Shown in pieces: positions 27,338 to 35,916 of a stretch of 64,000 nucleotides of DNA. Positions within the stretch are counted from its first letter, which is position 1, and each line of letters opens with the position of its first letter. This stretch comes from Acinetobacter sp. ANC 4910 (GTDB lineage: Bacteria; Pseudomonadota; Gammaproteobacteria; Pseudomonadales; Moraxellaceae), in NCBI RefSeq assembly GCF_004331035.1, contig NZ_SJNT01000004.1, forward strand, positions 124,001 through 188,000, written 5' to 3'. The position numbers and the translations under genes were made by a program. Below the pieces are notes generated by a model, which was not told the DNA's origin, ran no database searches, and was given only the letters and a program-made list of their open reading frames with translations.

Positions 27338-27445
27338 AGCGTTACTTCTAAACATATTTCTAGAACTAGAAACATCCAATATTTGTCTATTCCTAAGAAT
27401 ACACAGCCCTTAAAAATTCCTTTTATAATCACTACAAAAGGCTAG

Positions 27446-27470
27446 AGGTATTAAGTCAATCTTAATACCT
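27446..27470. repeat. Inverted repeat upstream of dctA
   Basis: AGGTATTAAG and CTTAATACCT are perfect 10-base arms with a 5-base loop, about 110 bases before the dctA start. No T-run of note follows. It could be an operator or an RNA hairpin in the dctA leader. Confidence 0.55.
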
Positions 27471-27518
27471 TCTCATTAAACTAAATAATAATATCCGCGA
27501 TTCCGTCGCAGTTAGACT

Positions 27519-27540
27519 ATTGAAAATGAGTATTTTCAAT
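27519..27540. promoter_or_regulatory. Palindrome, candidate operator for dctA or ybiB
   Basis: ATTGAAAAT-GAGT-ATTTTCAAT is a perfect 9-base inverted repeat with a 4-base spacer. Size and spacing fit a dimeric regulator site. Confidence 0.4.
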
Positions 27541-27781
27541 ATGATAGAAAAAACAACTCATAAGAAAAACTTAACAGTCATCCTTATTTGTTGGGATTCT
27601 ACCGAATTTTTGAACAGTAAATCTACATATATTTTCAAATTCGATTAAATTATGTTCGTTTTTTATTAGACATTGGTCGTATATCCAAGCCATCATTTTT
27701 CTTTCTTTTACATCAAAATCTTTCTATTATCAATTTAAACTTTTCTCCCCAAAACACGAAATTACACAGTGATCTGAGCGA

Positions 27782-28777
27782 ATGACAACCAAAAGAAATT
27801 TATACAAAGATTTTGAGCATCCTTTTGCCCAATTTGTCCGTATTGTCGGTAAAGGCAAGAATGGTGCACGTTCATTAACTTATGATGAAGCCTATCAAGC
27901 ATTCAAAATGATTTTGAATGGTGAAGTACTGGATGTGCAATTGGGTGCTTTTTTGATGCTGTTGCGTGTGAAAGAAGAATCTGTTGATGAATTGGCTGGT
28001 TTTGTACAAGCAACACGTGACTCGTTAAATTTTAAAACTCTTAACGTAGATTTAGACTGGTCTTCCTATGCAGGGAAACGCAAGCATTATCCTTGGTTCT
28101 TATTGGCTGCATTAACTTTGGCGCATCATGGCTATAAAATTGTCATGCATGGTGCGGCTGGGCACACCTTAAATCGTGTGTATACTGAACAAGTGCTTGA
28201 ATATTTAGGTTTCCCCATCTGCCAAAACCAAGATGATGTTGAACAGCAACTACAACAACGTAATTTTGCCTATTTACCCTTAGAGGTTATTTCACCTATC
28301 CTGAGTGAACTGATTGCATTACGCAACGTCATGGGATTGCGCTCGCCAATTCATACCCTAGCGCGACTGATTAATCCGTTTAATGCCAAAGCCTCTTTAC
28401 AAGCCATTTTCCATCCTGCATATCGTAGCTCTCACCAACAGGCTGCCTTTAAACTCGGTTATCAAAACAGTGCTGTTATTAAAGGTGAAGGTGGTGAGTT
28501 CGAACGCAATCCTGATGCCAAAACCTTAATTTGTGGCATTAAAAATGGGGAACTTTATGAACACGAGCTTCCTAAACTGACAGACAACCGAAGTCCCGTC
28601 GAAGAAGAACTCGATTTGGCTGTGTTTAAATCTGTCTGGCAAGGTCAGCAACAGCATGAATATGGTGAAACTGCGGTTATAGAAACTATGGGCATAGCTT
28701 TGTATACCATGGGAGTATGCGAAAGTTACCCTGACGCGATGCTGAAAGCGAAAGCACTTTGGTTAAATCGTTTTTAA
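27782..28777 (+). CDS. ybiB: YbiB/TrpD2-like glycosyltransferase family protein
   Basis: A 331-residue protein related to anthranilate phosphoribosyltransferase: N-terminal helical domain (Leu-Thr-Tyr-Asp-Glu-Ala-Tyr-Gln-Ala-Phe, Leu-Gly-Ala-Phe-Leu-Met-Leu-Leu-Arg) and a phosphoribosyltransferase-like core with His-Gly-Ala-Ala-Gly-His. The TrpD glycine loop is altered, as in YbiB, which binds nucleic acid and does not make tryptophan. It is annotated in many genomes as 'glycosyl transferase family protein'; the physiological role is open, with LexA-linked DNA-damage expression known for E. coli ybiB. It is a single gene. Confidence 0.85.
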   Translation: MTTKRNLYKDFEHPFAQFVRIVGKGKNGARSLTYDEAYQAFKMILNGEVLDVQLGAFLMLLRVKEESVDELAGFVQATRDSLNFKTLNVDLDWSSYAGKRKHYPWFLLAALTLAHHGYKIVMHGAAGHTLNRVYTEQVLEYLGFPICQNQDDVEQQLQQRNFAYLPLEVISPILSELIALRNVMGLRSPIHTLARLINPFNAKASLQAIFHPAYRSSHQQAAFKLGYQNSAVIKGEGGEFERNPDAKTLICGIKNGELYEHELPKLTDNRSPVEEELDLAVFKSVWQGQQQHEYGETAVIETMGIALYTMGVCESYPDAMLKAKALWLNRF

Positions 28778-28818
28778 TTCTGCCATTCCAGTGTAATGAC
28801 AAAAATACCTGTATTAAC

Positions 28819-28847
28819 AAAAAGGACTCTATTTAGAGTCCTTTTTT
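28819..28847 (+). terminator. Terminator of ybiB
   Basis: AAAGGACTCT-ATTT-AGAGTCCTTTTTT; strong stem and T-run. Confidence 0.9.
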
Positions 28848-28878
28848 ATATCTCAGATATTAGCAAAGCTTTTTTGGC

Positions 28879-29151
28879 TTAAACAAAACGAATGGGCTTA
28901 AATTCAAGTTCATTTTTGTGATGATCATCATCGCACTCTTCGCCCTCTTCTTTTGTGCCACGGTCAATATAACCGCTACGCTCAGTTTCTGGTAAATGCT
29001 TCATTTCCCACGCATACACAGCTTGCATACAAATTTCACGTTGCTCTTTGGTTAATGCAACACCATTTGGCCATTTCCCAATTTCAATCGCAGTCTTTAA
29101 ACGACCAACAATATCAGGATCGAGTACAGCCAGCATTTGTTCAATATTCAT
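28879..29151 (-). CDS. YeaC-like DUF1315 protein
   Basis: A 90-residue cytoplasmic protein. The core Gly-Lys-Trp-x-Asn-Gly-x-x-Leu-Thr-x-Glu-Gln, Cys-Met-Gln-Ala-Val and Tyr-Ala-Trp-Glu is the DUF1315 signature; function unknown. The tail is acidic then His-rich (Glu-Cys-Asp-Asp-Asp-His-His). Its start is 3 bases after the nadK stop on the same strand, so the two form an operon. Confidence 0.88.
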   Translation of the reverse strand: MNIEQMLAVLDPDIVGRLKTAIEIGKWPNGVALTKEQREICMQAVYAWEMKHLPETERSGYIDRGTKEEGEECDDDHHKNELEFKPIRFV

Positions 29152-29153
29152 AT

Positions 29154-30059
29154 TTAATCCTGTTGTTGCAATGAATCAAAATCACGATTCCAACCTAGTT
29201 TAGTACGACAAGCCATATAAAAATCATACCCAGGCGGATGCAAGAGGTTTAATTTAAATGGATGTTTGCGAATATGCAAACTATCTCCCACATTGAGTGA
29301 AACACTATGTTGCCCGTCGGCACTGACCATTGGCAATACACGATTTTCACGAATGAGTATTTTAATTTCACTATGTCCGCCCACAACAATGGGACGTGAT
29401 GACAAGGTATGTGGGTGCATTGGGACTAAGGAAATCGCATCCATACTTGGATGCACAATAGGTCCGCCACCCGATAATGCGTAGGCGGTTGAACCCGTTG
29501 GTGTAGAAACAATCAACCCATCACTGTGCTGACGGTACACATATTGCCCATCGATGTTTAATTCAAAGTCAATCATGTGTACAGATTTACCCGAATGCAG
29601 CACAACATCATTTAAGGCAATTGCATCATGAATCGTTTCACCTTTGGAGCGAACTTCCATTTCCAACAAAAAACGACGGTCTTGCTGAAACTCACCTTGT
29701 AAGACTTGATCTAACTTATAGATAACTTCAGTCGGTTTAATATCGGTAAGAAAACCTAAGCGTCCACGGTTTACACCCATAACAGGCGTATTATATTTCA
29801 CCAAAGAACGTGCAGCATGTAATAAGGAACCATCACCCCCAACCACAATAACCAAATCTACAACTTCACCCAATAAGGCTCGGCTGACCGTTTGTGTATT
29901 TTTATAAGGGACAAGCTCGGCGGTTTCTGCATCAAAAACAGGATGTAAACCCAAGCTCATAAGATGATCGTGAATGAGGCTTAAAGTTTCAACAACAGAA
30001 GATTTGTCTGGTCGACCAATTAATCCAATATTCCGAAAAGACTTGTGTGAAAGTTGCAC
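29154..30059 (-). CDS. nadK: NAD kinase
   Basis: A 301-residue enzyme that phosphorylates NAD+ to NADP+ using ATP or polyphosphate. Signatures are Gly-Gly-Asp-Gly-Ser-Leu-Leu-His-Ala-Ala near residue 73, Asn-Arg-Gly-Arg-Leu-Gly-Phe-Leu-Thr-Asp, Asn-Asp-Val-Val-Leu-His and Thr-Pro-Thr-Gly-Ser-Thr-Ala-Tyr-Ala-Leu-Ser-Gly-Gly-Gly-Pro. It is the first gene of a two-gene unit with the DUF1315 gene and diverges from mrcB. Confidence 0.96.
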   Translation of the reverse strand: MQLSHKSFRNIGLIGRPDKSSVVETLSLIHDHLMSLGLHPVFDAETAELVPYKNTQTVSRALLGEVVDLVIVVGGDGSLLHAARSLVKYNTPVMGVNRGRLGFLTDIKPTEVIYKLDQVLQGEFQQDRRFLLEMEVRSKGETIHDAIALNDVVLHSGKSVHMIDFELNIDGQYVYRQHSDGLIVSTPTGSTAYALSGGGPIVHPSMDAISLVPMHPHTLSSRPIVVGGHSEIKILIRENRVLPMVSADGQHSVSLNVGDSLHIRKHPFKLNLLHPPGYDFYMACRTKLGWNRDFDSLQQQD

Positions 30060-30248
30060 CTATGTGATCGCTCCGTTAGGATTCTGGCTTATCATATCAT
30101 TAAACCCGAATGAAATAAAAAACCATATAAATAGCCTGATTAGCCCATTTATTGGTATGGCTTTTCGCATCTGTGACAGATTTATTATTGCAAAATGGGA
30201 AAAAGCTTCGCATGATTAGCAAAATTTATCAGGATCTTATCACCTTTT

Positions 30249-32648
30249 ATGAAGTTTGAACGTGGCATAGGATTATTCGCACTTATTTTCTCCATATTGG
30301 TCATTGGTACTTTTCTAGCATTTAGTTTTTACCTGATCCGTCTAGATAATATTGTGAGAGAAAAATTTGAAGGTAAGCGCTGGGATATTCCTGCGAAGGT
30401 TTTTGCTCGCCCGCTAGAAATTTACACCAACGCCCCTATTAGCCAAAAAGATTTCGATCAAGAATTGAAACTATTGGGCTATAAAAATGTGGATAGTTAT
30501 GCCAAATCGGGCAATTATGTCAGCACTGGGGATACCTTATTTGTTCATACCCGCGGTTTTGACTTCGGTGATAGCATTGAACCTGAACAAGTCTTAAAAG
30601 TCAGCTTTGCAAATGACCAGATTAGTGAAGTGAGTGCAACCAAGCCATCTTCTACAGGGATTGCGCGTTTAGAACCGCTTTTAATTGGCGGTATTTATCC
30701 GCAGCACAATGAAGATCGGGTCCTGATTAAATTATCCAATGTGCCAAAACCTTTAATTGAAGCCTTAATCGCGACTGAAGACCGTAACTTCTATAAGCAT
30801 CATGGTATTTCTGTTCGAGGGACTGCACGTGCTTTGGTCAGTAATGTGACTGGAGGAAAACGCCAAGGTGGTTCGACGCTTACGCAACAGTTGGTTAAAA
30901 ACTTTTATTTAAGCCCAGAACGTACCTTAAAGCGTAAAGTCAATGAAGCATTAATGGCGCTCTTGGTTGAGCTACATTACAACAAAGATGAAATTCTTGA
31001 AGCATATTTAAATGAAGTGAATTTGGGACAAAATGGTAACTATTCTATTAATGGTTACGGTTTGGCATCACAATTCTATTTCGGTTTACCTCTACGTGAA
31101 CTCAATATCTCGCAACAAGCCTATTTGGTTGGTTTAGTACAAGGACCCTCTTTATTCAATCCTTGGCGTAACCCTGAAGGTGCTAAAAAGCGCCGGGATA
31201 TCGTGTTAAATAATATGTTGGTCATGGGTTATTTATCGCAAGAACAATATGAGCGTGAAATTGCACGCCCATTGAATGTTTTAGCAAAACCCACTTTAGG
31301 ACCTGCACGCTTCCCAGATTTTCTAGATATTGTGCGTCGTCAATTACGGACTGAATATCAAGAGTCTGATTTAACCAACCAAGGTTTAAAAATCTTCACC
31401 ACACTTGATCCAATTGCACAAACCAATATCCAAACTGCATTTAAGAATTCTGTTGCACGTTTAAGCAATAATAATCCAAAACGCTTAAAAGACTTACAAG
31501 GTGCAGTATTAGTTTCTCATCCTGAAAATGGTGAACTGGTTGCTGCAGTGGGTTCGACCCAAGATTTTACTGGTTTTAACCGCGCACTTGATGCAAAACG
31601 CCAAGTCGGTTCATTACTCAAACCTGTGATTTATCTTAATGCAATTGAGTCTGGACGTTACAACTGGGCCAGCCCAATTGAAGACAGCTACATTAGCATT
31701 CCAAGTGAAGGTAAATCTTGGACACCTAAAAACTATAGTGGTGGTGAACATGGTGTAGTCCCAATGGTACAAGCCCTGTCCAATTCTTATAACTTGTCTG
31801 CTGTTCGTCTTGGACAAGAATTTGGGGTTGCCAGCTTTACTAATCATTTGAAAAAATTTGGGGTGACTTCCAACGTTCCAACCTACCCTTCGATTTTCTT
31901 GGGTGCGGTAGATATGTCTCCGATGGAAGTCATGAGCATCTATGGAAACTTTGCTACAGGCGGTTTCAAATATCCGATTAAATCAATCCGCTCGGTGGTC
32001 GATTCTAATGGTCGTGTTTTAGAGCGTTATAGTTTAACTGTGCAACAAACCATAGATCCTGCGGCTGCCTATATTGTGAATTACGGCCTACAACAGGTAA
32101 TGAATTCAGGTACAGGTCGTTCTGCTTACAGTACTTTACCAAGCTCATTAAAGCTTGCTGGCAAATCAGGCACCACCAATGATACCCGTGACTCATGGTT
32201 TGCAGGATATTCAGGCAATTATCTCAGTGTGGTTTGGCTTGGTTTAGATGACAATAAAGTCACAGGACTGACAGGTTCTTCAGGTGCTTTACCTGTTTGG
32301 ACCAATGTCATGAGTCAATTACGTCAAAAACCAGTCAATTTACGTCAAACCGACGATGTGCAATGGCAATGGATCGATAGTGGCTCAGGCAACTTATCTG
32401 CTCAGGGTTGTGAAGGTGCATTGTATATACCGTTATTAAGGAGTGCTGTACCACGTCGTGCTACAGCATGCGGCTTTCCTCACTACCAAGTGGAACCAGT
32501 TTACACACCTGATACGGAAATGAACCAGAACCAACCAGCACAACCCGATAGTATGGACAACTATATCCGCGAGAGTGAAAGTGACATGCAAAATGACTTG
32601 GATCAAAATTCAGGTCGTGTCATTTCGAGCGGAACTTATGCCAACTAA
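30249..32648 (+). CDS. mrcB: Penicillin-binding protein 1B
   Basis: A 799-residue bifunctional peptidoglycan synthase. There is one N-terminal membrane anchor (about 10-30), a UB2H-like region, and then the GT51 glycosyltransferase (Glu-Asp-Arg-Asn-Phe-Tyr-Lys-His-His-Gly near residue 176, Gly-Gly-Ser-Thr-Leu-Thr-Gln-Gln). The transpeptidase follows, with Ser-Leu-Leu-Lys near 454, Ser-Tyr-Asn near 511 and Lys-Ser-Gly-Thr-Thr near 638. The tail after 720 is hydrophilic and disordered. The TPR lipoprotein gene begins right after the stop; the pair may be co-transcribed, and an outer-membrane lipoprotein next to PBP1b recalls LpoB-type activators. Confidence 0.95.
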   Translation: MKFERGIGLFALIFSILVIGTFLAFSFYLIRLDNIVREKFEGKRWDIPAKVFARPLEIYTNAPISQKDFDQELKLLGYKNVDSYAKSGNYVSTGDTLFVHTRGFDFGDSIEPEQVLKVSFANDQISEVSATKPSSTGIARLEPLLIGGIYPQHNEDRVLIKLSNVPKPLIEALIATEDRNFYKHHGISVRGTARALVSNVTGGKRQGGSTLTQQLVKNFYLSPERTLKRKVNEALMALLVELHYNKDEILEAYLNEVNLGQNGNYSINGYGLASQFYFGLPLRELNISQQAYLVGLVQGPSLFNPWRNPEGAKKRRDIVLNNMLVMGYLSQEQYEREIARPLNVLAKPTLGPARFPDFLDIVRRQLRTEYQESDLTNQGLKIFTTLDPIAQTNIQTAFKNSVARLSNNNPKRLKDLQGAVLVSHPENGELVAAVGSTQDFTGFNRALDAKRQVGSLLKPVIYLNAIESGRYNWASPIEDSYISIPSEGKSWTPKNYSGGEHGVVPMVQALSNSYNLSAVRLGQEFGVASFTNHLKKFGVTSNVPTYPSIFLGAVDMSPMEVMSIYGNFATGGFKYPIKSIRSVVDSNGRVLERYSLTVQQTIDPAAAYIVNYGLQQVMNSGTGRSAYSTLPSSLKLAGKSGTTNDTRDSWFAGYSGNYLSVVWLGLDDNKVTGLTGSSGALPVWTNVMSQLRQKPVNLRQTDDVQWQWIDSGSGNLSAQGCEGALYIPLLRSAVPRRATACGFPHYQVEPVYTPDTEMNQNQPAQPDSMDNYIRESESDMQNDLDQNSGRVISSGTYAN

Positions 32649-32664
32649 GGAATTTTAATTGCAT

Positions 32665-33213
32665 ATGTTGAGATCCATTCTCCTTTCTGCTGCTGTTATG
32701 GCTTTAGTAGGCTGCCAAAGCCTACCAAAGCCAGAAAGTGCTAAACCTGCTGTTAACACCGAAAAGCCCAAAGCTGCACAACCAAAATCTTCTGGTGTGG
32801 TCATTACACCGTATGATCAACCAGAAATTAAACGGCAAAAAGTGCAAGTCGTGGTGCCTGAACAAAAATCTCAGCAGAAATTTGAAGATGGACGCTCACT
32901 TCCAGCCTTTAAACAATTAATGCAACAAACACAGCAAGCTTATAAACAAGGGCGTTGGAATGATGCTGAAGCGGCTGCCTTACGTGCACAACGTCTAGCA
33001 CCGCAGTCAGCGGAAACTTTCTTGTTTCTGGCTTTAGTTGCTAATCAAAAAAATCAGCCTGCCAACGCAGAAGCCTTAGCCCGTCGCGGTTTAAGCTATG
33101 CACAAACCCAAGCCATGAAAAAGCAACTTTGGGGAGCCGTAGCAAAAGCGGGGCAAAAGCAAAATAACCGTAAAACCGTACAGCAAGCTCAACAGGCATT
33201 AAAATCACTTTAA
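32665..33213 (+). CDS. TPR-containing lipoprotein next to PBP1b
   Basis: About 182 residues: a lipoprotein signal peptide with lipobox Leu-Val-Gly-Cys, a Pro/Lys/Ala-rich linker (about 20-75), and a TPR-like helical region (Tyr-Lys-Gln-Gly-Arg-Trp-Asn-Asp-Ala-Glu-Ala-Ala-Ala-Leu-Arg and a second repeat) to about 160. The AAGGA box overlaps the mrcB stop and sits 7 bases from a TTG at 32659 and 13 from the ATG used here; either could start translation. An outer-membrane anchored TPR protein tied to PBP1b suggests a regulator of peptidoglycan synthesis, by analogy with LpoA-type TPR lipoproteins. This is inference. Confidence 0.82.
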   Translation: MLRSILLSAAVMALVGCQSLPKPESAKPAVNTEKPKAAQPKSSGVVITPYDQPEIKRQKVQVVVPEQKSQQKFEDGRSLPAFKQLMQQTQQAYKQGRWNDAEAAALRAQRLAPQSAETFLFLALVANQKNQPANAEALARRGLSYAQTQAMKKQLWGAVAKAGQKQNNRKTVQQAQQALKSL

Positions 33214-33224
33214 TGCCTGTTTGT
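33193..33224 (+). terminator. Terminator of the mrcB unit
   Basis: CAGGCATTAAA and TTTAATGCCTG form a perfect 11-bp stem with a 5-base loop that contains the end of the coding region and the stop codon of the lipoprotein gene. Confidence 0.75.
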
Positions 33225-33256
33225 TCTGCATTTTATAAATAAGTTACCAAGTTTTT

Positions 33257-34156
33257 TTAAAGATATCGAATCCCTGCAATACCGTAAGCATGATGTAACT
33301 GCGCTTGTTGTAACAGTTCAACATGCATTCCCCCCAAAGCAAACACGGGAATATCCACTTGCTGAACATATTCTTGAAACCGTTCCCAGCCTAATGGTTC
33401 TACATCAGGATGGGTCGCTGTTGCCAAAACTGGACTCAAAATAATGGCATCACAACCAATATTTTGTGCATGTTGCATGGCCACGACATCATGACATGCC
33501 GCAATGAAACGGAAACCCACAGGTAGTTCTCCACGCTTAAATGCCATCAACTGATGCTGTTTAAGATGAATTGCAGCTACTTTTCTCTGCATTGGCAGCG
33601 TCAATTGTTGCCATGCTTGAATATTCACAATTAAATGACTAGCCTGCTGTTCAGACAATTGCTCTAAATCTTCCAAATCTGCTGCTTCATGTTCCACGCG
33701 CCAATACAGTAATTGCTGTGGTTTAAGCTGTTCCAAATCATTCAAATGCTCAGAAATTTTAATTTGGTTTGGCCAGTATAATCGCTGCAAAATGCTAAAA
33801 TTGGCTTTCGGAAAATTCAGACTCAGCAATTCTGTACGGCTATACCATGTCCATGGCTGTTGAATTTCATTTAATAATGCTGCGGGCACTATGGCATGAA
33901 ATAAATGCAAATTCACCACCACATCATCATATTCATGGCAAATCACATCAAATGCATGCCAGTCATTCAGTCCCACGCCAACTTCTTCAAAGACTTCACG
34001 GCGACAAGCATCCAATGGCGTTTCATTCGCTTCGACTTTTCCTCCAGGAAATTCATGCTTATTCCCTTGATGCTGTTCAGCACTGCGCCATCCGACTAAT
34101 ATTTTATTTTGATGTAGTAATAAGGCAATTGCGACATGAATATTCGGCTTGGACAT
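33257..34156 (-). CDS. Nudix hydrolase fused to thiamine-phosphate-synthase-like domain
   Basis: About 299 residues. The N-terminal MutT-type Nudix domain has the Nudix box Gly-Gly-Lys-Val-Glu-Ala-Asn-Glu-Thr and Arg-Arg-Glu-Val-Phe-Glu-Glu-Val-Gly near residues 36-58, preceded by Glu-Phe-Pro. The C-terminal half (about 150-299) is a TenI/ThiE-like TIM-barrel: Ala-Ile-His-Leu, Ala-Ala-Cys-His, Asp-Ala-Ile-Ile-Leu-Ser-Pro-Val, Pro-Val-Phe-Ala-Leu-Gly-Gly-Met and Gly-Ile-Ala-Gly-Ile-Arg. The Nudix part probably removes 8-oxo-dGTP; the barrel's role in these fusions is not known. The ATG at 34156 is chosen over GTG/ATG further up. Confidence 0.9.
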   Translation of the reverse strand: MSKPNIHVAIALLLHQNKILVGWRSAEQHQGNKHEFPGGKVEANETPLDACRREVFEEVGVGLNDWHAFDVICHEYDDVVVNLHLFHAIVPAALLNEIQQPWTWYSRTELLSLNFPKANFSILQRLYWPNQIKISEHLNDLEQLKPQQLLYWRVEHEAADLEDLEQLSEQQASHLIVNIQAWQQLTLPMQRKVAAIHLKQHQLMAFKRGELPVGFRFIAACHDVVAMQHAQNIGCDAIILSPVLATATHPDVEPLGWERFQEYVQQVDIPVFALGGMHVELLQQAQLHHAYGIAGIRYL

Positions 34157-34229
34157 AACAAGTTCCATCACAGTAAAGTAGTCTAAGTGTAAGTAAATTT
34201 AGTTTTTTTATAAATTGCTAAAATTCCCG

Positions 34230-34260
34230 TTGACAGGTCTATTCGATAATGATTATCATT
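34230..34260 (+). promoter_or_regulatory. Fur box and promoter of hemP
   Basis: A TTGACA -35 element at 34230-34235 is followed at 34245-34260 by GATAATGATTATCATT, a near-palindromic Fur box that would cover the -10 region. It predicts iron repression of hemP. Confidence 0.75.
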
Positions 34261-34298
34261 TAAATCACTCGAAAGTACACCACGGAGCAAACAAAAAA

Positions 34299-34469
34299 AT
34301 GAACGCACCTTTTAGCTTATTTACACGTCACACTGAATCTGCACATGCACTGCCAATGCTACATTCCAATAATCTTTTTGCCCTTGGACGTGAAATTCGC
34401 ATCATGCATGCAGGTGAAGAATATCGTCTACGTTTAACTCGGAATAATCGTCTTATTCTCACGAAATAA
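34299..34469 (+). CDS. hemP: Hemin uptake protein HemP
   Basis: A 56-residue cytoplasmic protein. The conserved HemP core is His-Ala-Leu-Pro-Met-Leu, Leu-Phe-Ala-Leu-Gly-Arg-Glu-Ile-Arg-Ile-Met-His-Ala-Gly-Glu-Glu-Tyr-Arg-Leu-Arg-Leu-Thr (in order) and Asn-Arg-Leu-Ile-Leu-Thr-Lys at the end. In other proteobacteria HemP (HmuP) helps activate haem uptake genes. The frame is open further 5', but the ATG at 34299 after GGAG and the Fur box upstream decide the start. No haem receptor gene is adjacent. Confidence 0.88.
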   Translation: MNAPFSLFTRHTESAHALPMLHSNNLFALGREIRIMHAGEEYRLRLTRNNRLILTK

Positions 34470-34505
34470 AAATAAAATAAATTGATAATAATAAACGTGG
34501 GAACT

Positions 34506-34535
34506 AGCAGTATGTCAGCGCGTACTGCTTTTTTA
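34506..34535 (+). terminator. Terminator of hemP
   Basis: AGCAGTA and TACTGCT form the stem around a 10-base loop, followed by six T. Confidence 0.8.
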
Positions 34536-34560
34536 TTTACAGGCTAAATAGCACAATAGC

Positions 34561-35916
34561 TCAAATTTCAGGTGTTTCAAATTTTCTAAAATACAACTCT
34601 ACTTTTAAGCCGCCATAAGAAGAGACCGAAAAATCTATGCTCGCATAATGCAGTTGCACAATTTTTTTACAGATCGAAAGCCCTAGCCCCGAACCTGTCG
34701 TTTTACTGCCCAAAGCCCGATAAAAACGCTCACCCAAACGCGAGATCGTATCACTGTCCACGCCTTCACCTTCATTTTCAATACAGAGGCACACCTGCTG
34801 TTGCTTGACCGTGACTTGAATAGAAACACATTTATGGGGTTGGCTATAACGTATGGCATTATCCAAAAGATTACGTAAGCAGACCGTCATTAACTCAGGA
34901 TTTACCTCAATCCAACTGGGATCCAAATTGGACACGAGTTGGATTTGTTTCTGCTGGCTAAATATCTCTAAACTGTTCCAGACGTCCATCACCAATTGGC
35001 TTAAATTAAGCGATGATAGCGGTAAATCTGCCGTTTCTGTCGGATCTAAACGCGCGAGAAGCAAGAGGTTTTCTAGCACTTGGGTACCACGACTGACATC
35101 TTGCTGAATTTGTTGTAATTCCTGCGTAAATTGTGGCTGATCTTGGTATTTCCGTTTGAGTACCTGCAAACGTAATTGAATCGCAGAAAGCGGGGAACGT
35201 AATTCATGCGATGCATCTGCAGTAAAGCGCTGCTCTGCTTGCAGTGACTGATCTAGACGTTGTAATAACTGATTTAATTGTAAAATAATGGGCTGAAGCT
35301 CATCAATGATGGGGGCATCCTGCGTAATTGGCGTTAAGTCCTGTGCACTTTTGTCCGCTATTTTTTTAGATAGCATTTGCATGACTTTGAACTGACGGGC
35401 AATCGCGAAATGTGCAAACAACCATTGCAACAACCACAAGACCATCAACAAAACCGCATATACAGCAAAACTACTCAAGACATTTTCAAAGCGAACTTGC
35501 ATGGGTTGATAAATCACCACCTGCATCTGGGTATCTGGATCGAAGGATTGGTAGCTTCGCCACAGTGCATGTTGAAACCAAAGGTAATCAAAATGCTCAT
35601 GCTGCATATCTGAAAAACTCACTACAGATGCCAATTCAAATGAATCGGATTGAAGCACGACTTTTTGCTGATGGATCAACTGATATTGTAAATCAAATTC
35701 ATCACTCAACTGTGCGATATGCGGTCCTTCATTTTGATTGGGTTGAACAAGAAGCAAAGCATCGGCAATTTCATCCATAATTTCGTCTTGCATGCTCATA
35801 CTTTGATACATTGAGATACCCACCAACAAAGCAAAAGCGACCACCCCTGCCGCGACTGAACTTAGCACAGAGGTCTTTACCAGTCTCTTTTGCAGCGAAA
35901 TATGTTGGGTAACCAT
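34561..35916 (-). CDS. Sensor histidine kinase, QseC/PmrB-like
   Basis: A 451-residue inner-membrane kinase. Membrane segments lie at about 17-34 and 145-168, with a periplasmic sensor domain of about 110 residues between them and a HAMP region after. The H-box Asp-Ala-Ser-His-Glu-Leu-Arg-Ser-Pro-Leu-Ser lies near residue 235, the N-box Leu-Leu-Asp-Asn-Ala-Ile-Arg-Tyr near 345 and the G-box Gly-Ser-Gly-Leu-Gly-Leu near 413. Its start abuts the response regulator stop. The order BOF protein - regulator - kinase matches E. coli ygiW-qseBC, so I read it as QseBC-like; the signal is unknown. Confidence 0.87.
   Translation of the reverse strand: MVTQHISLQKRLVKTSVLSSVAAGVVAFALLVGISMYQSMSMQDEIMDEIADALLLVQPNQNEGPHIAQLSDEFDLQYQLIHQQKVVLQSDSFELASVVSFSDMQHEHFDYLWFQHALWRSYQSFDPDTQMQVVIYQPMQVRFENVLSSFAVYAVLLMVLWLLQWLFAHFAIARQFKVMQMLSKKIADKSAQDLTPITQDAPIIDELQPIILQLNQLLQRLDQSLQAEQRFTADASHELRSPLSAIQLRLQVLKRKYQDQPQFTQELQQIQQDVSRGTQVLENLLLLARLDPTETADLPLSSLNLSQLVMDVWNSLEIFSQQKQIQLVSNLDPSWIEVNPELMTVCLRNLLDNAIRYSQPHKCVSIQVTVKQQQVCLCIENEGEGVDSDTISRLGERFYRALGSKTTGSGLGLSICKKIVQLHYASIDFSVSSYGGLKVELYFRKFETPEI

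Larger units (their letters stand above)
27338..27781. other. Divergent regulatory region dctA / ybiB
   Basis: An AT-rich divergent gap. It holds two perfect inverted repeats (27446-27470 and 27519-27540), listed separately, and no gene. Confidence 0.55.

Noticed and set aside
35412-35780. 122-codon open frame opposite the sensor kinase gene
   Set aside because: Low-complexity His/Gln composition and no ribosome-binding site; a shadow of the kinase.
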